Positions 31,652 to 36,387 of a DNA stretch of 36,387 bases are shown piece after piece. How positions within the stretch are numbered: position 1 is the stretch's first letter; every line of letters begins with the position of its first letter. The stretch comes from CALHRB01 sp964473465 (GTDB taxonomy: Bacteria > Bacteroidota > Ignavibacteria > Kapaibacteriales > UBA2268), in assembly GCA_964473465.1 (NCBI GenBank), contig CAYYPE010000017.1, forward strand, positions 1-36,387. The letters run 5' to 3'. The translations under genes and the position numbers were made by a program. The notes beneath the pieces are model-generated. The model saw only the letters and a program-made list of their open reading frames with translations, was not told where the DNA came from and did not search any database.

Positions 31652-32409
31652 ATCCAAGAAAAAGTATTGCCGTCATAGACATTGGAAATTCAAACATCAA
31701 AGCTTTTGTTGATAGTGAAAAAATTACCTGCGATTATTCTGCTGGCTGGACAGATAAAATTTCCCTTTTTCTTGAAAATTATCTTCCTTCAAATGGTATT
31801 CTCGGAATTTCATCAGTTCAACCTGAAAGATTCGAACAGCTAATTGAAAAAATCAGATATAAAGTTATCACAGCCGATGAACTACTTAAAAATCAAAACA
31901 TAATTGATTTCAATGAAATAGAAGGTATTGGAAATGACAGACTGCTTGGATTAATCGGTGCTACAATTAATTTTTTTCCTCCTTTGATCACAGTTGATTG
32001 CGGCACGGCTATAACCATAAATGTTTTAAATGAAAGATATAAATGCGATGGTGGTGTCATCTTTCCGGGTATAGAAACCCAGCTCGAAGCTCTCACGACT
32101 AAAGCAGCACAATTAAATACAGTTGATTTATACCTTGAAGATAATATTATCGGGAAAAACACAGATTCTGCTATTCGTATAGGTATTATCAATGGTGTTA
32201 CAGGTGCTATTCTTTACTTTATCGAAAATATTATCAATCTCTATGGATTTGAAAATAATATTAATTTGATTCTTACCGGTGGCACGTCAAAACTAATACA
32301 ACCATTATTGGAAAAATCAAACCTCAAATTTCACTTTGATGAAAATCTGGTTCTAAATGGTTTATTTCACTTAATAAATCATAGCTTTGGAACAGATTTT
32401 GCTAAATAA
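31648..32409 (+). CDS. coaX: Type III pantothenate kinase
   Basis: 253 residues. It phosphorylates pantothenate in the first step of coenzyme A synthesis. The ASKHA-fold signatures are present: the phosphate-1 loop AVIDIGNSNIKAF (8-20), GNDRLLGLIGA (95-105, the G-x-DR motif), the catalytic TVDCGTAITINVL (Asp117) and GGVIFPGIETQLEAL (135-149), with the C-terminal adenosine motif ILTGGTSK. It requires a monovalent cation in characterised members. It follows the DUF1573 gene with a 4-nt overlap. Confidence 0.95.
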   Translation: MNPRKSIAVIDIGNSNIKAFVDSEKITCDYSAGWTDKISLFLENYLPSNGILGISSVQPERFEQLIEKIRYKVITADELLKNQNIIDFNEIEGIGNDRLLGLIGATINFFPPLITVDCGTAITINVLNERYKCDGGVIFPGIETQLEALTTKAAQLNTVDLYLEDNIIGKNTDSAIRIGIINGVTGAILYFIENIINLYGFENNINLILTGGTSKLIQPLLEKSNLKFHFDENLVLNGLFHLINHSFGTDFAK

Positions 32410-32415
32410 TAAGTG

Positions 32416-32435
32416 AAATCTGACGATTTTTTTTT
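32416..32435 (+). terminator. Weak intrinsic terminator after coaX
   Basis: AAATC-TGAC-GATTT followed by more T (nine in a row in total). The stem is only 5 bp and A/T rich, so it is at most a partial terminator between coaX and the lipoprotein gene. Confidence 0.3.
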
Positions 32436-32458
32436 GATTTTATAATTATAATCAAAAA

Positions 32459-34312
32459 ATGAGAAATAAATTCATCATAATATATTTATTTGTTTTATTC
32501 CTTCTTGTTTCCTGCTCTGCAAGATACATAAGAGTAAATTCTTTAAACCATAATCAAGAGGCTTACAGAGGCGACACAGTTACTTTCAGTTGGAACATTA
32601 GCAATGCTGATTACGTTAAAATTGAAGGAATAGATAAAAAATTTAGAGCTACAGACTATTTTAAAATATTTGCAGACTCCACAACAAATTTCATTATTAC
32701 AGCTTATCATGGGAAAAAAGATTCAATCAAAAGAAATATAAATTTGATTGTTAAGCCAAGCGAGGCAATATCAGGAATTGATGATACAAAAAAAGATGAA
32801 TTTATATTGATGCCAACAGTTGATAGCTCTTACTATTTTCCGGGAATAAAAGATTATACCGATGGTTCTACCTTTTCGGAAATAAAAATTACGAGTATAT
32901 TTAAAGAATCAGATAAATTTGAGGAATATAAAATTAGATTTATTCTCCTCGATAATTTGGGTAATTTTTTAAATCATGTTGATTTTAACAAAAGTGGGTT
33001 GCAATTATCATTAGCACAGACCTATGGTCCCGATAAATACACTCATATATATAATAAAATAAAAAGCTCTATAAATATACCATCGGATATATGTATATTG
33101 ATTGATAATTCTCTTAGTCCCTCAAACCAACAGGAACTATTAACTGAAATTAATAATTATCTCGGAAGACTGCCAGATGAATCAAATGTGATGATTTCGA
33201 TCTTCAATAATAAATATGAAAATATTATAAAACCTGTAAATAAAATTTCAGCACAATCCTTGTTAAAGAATCTTCACCTTACTCAAAACGGTTTAGCTGC
33301 TGTCTATGATGCCACATATCAGGCACTTATGGATTTATCATCAGGCTCAAAAGAAAAAAAGATGCTAATTGTAATACTAAATAATTCAGATAATGCATCA
33401 TTAACCCGCAATTATAATGATTGCATTGAATTATCAGGAAAATTGAATATACCGGTCTATTTTATTGTATTGAATGATTATATTTCTTCTTATCCTTTGA
33501 AACTAATCTCATTAAAAAGCGGCGGCTATGTTTATTATAAAAGTGATTATGGCAATAATTTTAATTTAAATTCATTACTTTCTGAAATTGAACTATCAAG
33601 CAGAATACATTATGAAATAAGTGCCCCATTATTTAATTCTCCAGAAAAAACAAAGATAATTAATATTAATTTGAGTCTGATTCAGAATGATAAGAAAATT
33701 AGTGATAAATCACTTTTTTATTCATCTGAAATTACTACACCAAATGAAAGAAAAATCATTGCTACATTTGATGAAAAAGAACATAAATTAAAAGAAGAAT
33801 ATGCTGAACAAATCTTCTCTCTTGCCCAATTACTAATTGACAATCCCGAAAGAAAAATAAGGCTGGTTGGTCACTCCTCAAAAAGCGAAGATTCTTCTTT
33901 TGTTGAGTCAGTATCATTAAAACGAGCTTTTGAAATAAAAGAAAAACTATTAATCCTTGGCGTTAAAGACTCACAAATCGAAATAACAGATGCAGGAAGC
34001 ACAAAACCTTTATATTCGTTCGAACAGGAGGAATGGCAAAAAGAAATGAACCGAAGAGTGGAATTTAAATGGATAGATCCCTCTACACTTCCTTATGAAA
34101 TCATTGCCCAAAAAGCTAATTCTGAATATTCTGCTATAAAATTCACAGAAGAATGGGAAAAACAGGGATTTCGTTCCTATTTTGAAAGAGTTGAGTCATT
34201 AAATGAGCCTATATATATAGTCAAAATATGGGGTTTTGCCACAAAAGAAGAAGCAGAAAAAACCATTAATAAGCTAAAGCAAAAATTAACGCTTGTCCTT
34301 GATATTGAATAG
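32459..34312 (+). CDS. Lipoprotein with vWA-like, OmpA-like and SPOR-like domains
   Basis: 617 residues. Lipoprotein signal MRNKFIIIYLFVLFLLVSC (lipobox Cys19). Residues 25-100 look like an Ig-type domain (YRGDTVTFSWNISNADYVKI). Residues about 208-380 resemble a von Willebrand A domain with DNSLS (216-220) at the metal site, but the usual Thr loop is GLAAVYDA instead of GxTxL. Residues about 445-540 are OmpA-like peptidoglycan binding (IRLVGHSSKSEDSSFVESVS, LKRAFEIKEKLLILGV, NRRVEF). Residues about 555-617 resemble a SPOR domain (YSAIKFTEEWEKQGF, VKIWGFATKEEAEKTI). It is probably an outer-membrane lipoprotein attached to the cell wall; the partner is unknown. It stands between coaX and mscL. 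Confidence 0.75.
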   Translation: MRNKFIIIYLFVLFLLVSCSARYIRVNSLNHNQEAYRGDTVTFSWNISNADYVKIEGIDKKFRATDYFKIFADSTTNFIITAYHGKKDSIKRNINLIVKPSEAISGIDDTKKDEFILMPTVDSSYYFPGIKDYTDGSTFSEIKITSIFKESDKFEEYKIRFILLDNLGNFLNHVDFNKSGLQLSLAQTYGPDKYTHIYNKIKSSINIPSDICILIDNSLSPSNQQELLTEINNYLGRLPDESNVMISIFNNKYENIIKPVNKISAQSLLKNLHLTQNGLAAVYDATYQALMDLSSGSKEKKMLIVILNNSDNASLTRNYNDCIELSGKLNIPVYFIVLNDYISSYPLKLISLKSGGYVYYKSDYGNNFNLNSLLSEIELSSRIHYEISAPLFNSPEKTKIININLSLIQNDKKISDKSLFYSSEITTPNERKIIATFDEKEHKLKEEYAEQIFSLAQLLIDNPERKIRLVGHSSKSEDSSFVESVSLKRAFEIKEKLLILGVKDSQIEITDAGSTKPLYSFEQEEWQKEMNRRVEFKWIDPSTLPYEIIAQKANSEYSAIKFTEEWEKQGFRSYFERVESLNEPIYIVKIWGFATKEEAEKTINKLKQKLTLVLDIE

Positions 34313-34420
34313 TATTAAGTTCCAGCCATAATAAAACATCATTATTTATTTCGCAAAAAGATTTTATTGATATTTTTTGTAAATTTACATTTACTCTAAC
34401 ATTTTTTTTAAGGAGGATTT

Positions 34421-34828
34421 ATGTCTTTGTTGAAAGAGTTTAAAGAATTTGCAATGCGTGGGAATGTTATTGACCTTGCCATTGGCGTAATCATTGGCGG
34501 AGCATTTGGAAAGATAGTCAGTTCGCTGGTAAATAATATTATTATGCCACCAATAGGCTATCTGCTTGGCGGCGTTGATTTTTCCAACTTAAAGATTCTT
34601 ATCAAAGAGGGTAGCGAGGGAGTTGAGCCTGTTTTTATCAGCTATGGCATATTTATAAATACTGTCATAGATTTCCTTATCATTGCTTTTGTAATTTTTT
34701 TAGTAGTTAAAGGAATAAATAAATTACAAAGACAAAAAGCCGAAGAGCCAGCTCCAACAGCAACTCCTGAACCATCAAAAGAAGAACAACTATTAACAGA
34801 AATCAGGGATATTCTGAAAGAAAAATAA
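34421..34828 (+). CDS. mscL: Large-conductance mechanosensitive channel
   Basis: 135 residues. Opens under membrane tension to release solutes during osmotic downshock. The first segment is diagnostic: FKEFAMRGNVIDLAIGVIIG then GAFGKIVSSLVNNIIMPPIG. The second span is NTVIDFLIIAFVIFLVVKGINKL. An Ala/Pro/Glu linker leads to the C-terminal helical bundle (SKEEQLLTEIRDILKEK). It has one of the strongest Shine-Dalgarno sequences in the window (AAGGAGG, 5 nt spacing). The next gene starts after 1 nt. Confidence 0.97.
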   Translation: MSLLKEFKEFAMRGNVIDLAIGVIIGGAFGKIVSSLVNNIIMPPIGYLLGGVDFSNLKILIKEGSEGVEPVFISYGIFINTVIDFLIIAFVIFLVVKGINKLQRQKAEEPAPTATPEPSKEEQLLTEIRDILKEK

Positions 34829-34829
34829 A

Positions 34830-35723
34830 ATGATTACTATAGCAGGCGGCACCGGATTTATTGGAAAAAAATTATCTAAGAGTTTTAAAGATAACAATGA
34901 AAAAATTGGTATTATTTCGAGGGACTCTCGCAAGGCATCTTTAGAAGTTCCTTATGCCGATGATTTCTCAACTTGGGAAACCAGTGATTTAAAAAGGATT
35001 TTGAATACCACCGATATACTAATTAATCTATCCGGGGCTTCTTTAGCCGCAAAAAGATGGACTGACGAATACAAAAAATTAATAATCAATAGCAGAATCG
35101 AACCTGCAAAGAAACTTGCTGAAACAATTCAATCTATTGAAAATCCCCCGAAATTAGTCATAACTGCCTCAGGAATTGGCATATATGGTAACACAGAAAA
35201 TATAACCGATGAAACCGGTCCTGCCGGCAACGATTTTTTATCTCATGTTTGCGTCCAATGGGAAAAAGCTTCATTTATCAATAATCCTGATATAAGGCAG
35301 GTAAATGCAAGGATGGGTGTAATTCTTGACAAAAAGGAAGGGGCTTTTCCAAAACTAATTTTGCCATTTAAATTCTTTACAGGTTCAATACTCGGAACAG
35401 GAAAACAATACCTGCCGTGGATACATATAGATGATTTAATCTCGGCATACCATTTTGTTATAAAGAATGAAAACCTCTCTGGACCAATTAATTTTGTCAG
35501 CGAAAAACCAGTTACAATGACTGAGTTCGCTAAAGCAATCAGCAAAGTTACAAAAAGGCCGGTTCTGTTTAAAATACCTGAATTCTTTCTGAATATAGCA
35601 CTTGGAGAACAGGCAATTATTGTTACCAAAGGACAGAATGCAATTCCCGTGAAGCTCATCGAAAGTGGTTTCAAATTCACTTATAGCGAAGCCGAAGAAG
35701 CAATCAGAAGTTTAGTGAATTAG
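34830..35723 (+). CDS. TIGR01777-family NAD(P)-dependent epimerase-like protein (YfcH type)
   Basis: 297 residues, typical for the family. An extended SDR Rossmann fold opens with ITIAGGTGFIGKKLSKSF (the GxxGFIG loop at 6-12). LINLSGASLAAKRWTDEYKK is the family signature, followed by ITASGIGIYGN (the SDR active-site Tyr region) and LPWIHIDDLISAYHFVI. The C-terminal DUF1731 segment reads PVTMTEFAKAISKVTKRPVL ... LLxSGFKFxYxxxEEAIRSL-like. The substrate is unknown for most members. It is coupled to mscL (1 nt gap) and is the last plus-strand gene before the convergent rRNA. Confidence 0.92.
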   Translation: MITIAGGTGFIGKKLSKSFKDNNEKIGIISRDSRKASLEVPYADDFSTWETSDLKRILNTTDILINLSGASLAAKRWTDEYKKLIINSRIEPAKKLAETIQSIENPPKLVITASGIGIYGNTENITDETGPAGNDFLSHVCVQWEKASFINNPDIRQVNARMGVILDKKEGAFPKLILPFKFFTGSILGTGKQYLPWIHIDDLISAYHFVIKNENLSGPINFVSEKPVTMTEFAKAISKVTKRPVLFKIPEFFLNIALGEQAIIVTKGQNAIPVKLIESGFKFTYSEAEEAIRSLVN

Positions 35724-35798
35724 TTGGATTATTATGCGAGTAAGTTTGCCAAAAGAATTAATAAAAAACCTATTCAAATAAAAAATTTCAATTCAAGC

Positions 35799-35829
35799 AA
35801 AAAAAAATCCCGCCTTTCGAGCGGGATTT
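35799..35829 (-). terminator. Intrinsic terminator of the 16S rRNA transcript
   Basis: Read on the minus strand: AAATCCCGC-TCGAAAG-GCGGGATTT followed by further T, giving a 9-bp GC-rich stem and a run of nine T. It lies about 80 nt after the 16S 3' end. On the plus strand the hairpin is followed by AAATTTAAG, a poor U-tract, so it serves mainly the rRNA side, with a possible minor role for the convergent gene at 34830. Confidence 0.88.
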
Positions 35830-35908
35830 AAATTTAAGATGTTTTCTCTGAAAACAAGGAGCAACAGCAGAATAAGCCCTGAAAAATAGTTTTATGGATT
35901 ATCTCCAG

Positions 35909-36387
<479 letters not shown>

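Noticed and set aside
35243..35680. 145-codon minus-strand frame opposite the TIGR01777 gene
   Set aside because: Antisense shadow; the plus-strand frame has all the family motifs.
35840..35856. Small inverted repeat TGTTTTC-TCT-GAAAACA after the 16S gene as an rRNA processing stem
   Set aside because: Too short, and the matching 5' side of the 16S gene lies outside the window, so no processing stem can be shown.

Overview
The window is AT-rich, compact bacterial chromosome. It looks like a Bacteroidota/Ignavibacteriota-type lineage (Ignavibacteria or Kapabacteria-like). The signs are type IX secretion (T9SS/Por) C-terminal sorting domains on secreted proteins, IPT/TIG-repeat lipoproteins, BatD/BatE, a Bacteroidetes-style serine palmitoyltransferase-like enzyme, frequent starts without a Shine-Dalgarno motif, and the 3' third of a 16S rRNA gene at the right edge. 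The exact taxon is an inference. I saw no phage, insertion sequence with a transposase, or CRISPR array.

Layout. 1-3104 (-): a very large secreted IgGFc-binding-like/ASH-repeat protein, cut by the left edge. 3296-4486 (-): serine palmitoyltransferase-like enzyme. 4609-10512 (-): a tight run of an IPT-repeat/SUMF1-like lipoprotein, folB, folK, dnaG and a YbbR-domain protein. 10574-12261 (-): a sodium-symporter (NSS) gene followed by an overlooked 40-residue MetS-like small subunit. 12387-16465: a GT-C-like membrane protein, a von Willebrand A protein and an unknown membrane protein. 16533-19957 (+): an ArsR-controlled cluster (ArsR, ArsP-type permease, ArsF-family protein, two thioredoxin-like proteins, CcdA/ArsG-like permease) with two matching operator-like palindromes. 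20106-21600 (+): unknown gene, ybeY, Smg/DUF494 and tRNA-Arg(CCT).

21601-26110 is the most unusual part. It is an island of T9SS cargo genes on the minus strand: a GH114-type glycosidase, a lipoprotein, and a beta-helix protein whose reading frame is broken by a single in-frame TAA. It also holds an orphan sorting-domain remnant. These genes are interleaved with REP-like perfect palindromes that share an outer CCACG/CGTGG stem but have covarying inner stems. Two of the genes have the same leader, with the palindrome at exactly the same distance from the start codon.

26474-35723: Ste24-type M48 protease (+), batD-batE (-), then dapB, a DUF1573 protein, coaX, a vWA/OmpA/SPOR-like lipoprotein, mscL and a TIGR01777-family epimerase (+). 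35909-36387 (-): 16S rRNA 3' part, followed on its own strand within about 80 nt by a strong intrinsic terminator. No 23S or tRNA lies downstream, which suggests an unlinked 16S gene.

How the genes work together: the folate/primase genes, dapB-coaX and ybeY are ordinary housekeeping sets. The ArsR cluster looks like a thiol-redox plus efflux detoxification unit. The T9SS island looks like a zone where secreted genes are shuffled using shared 5' leaders, shared sorting domains and REP-like hairpins.
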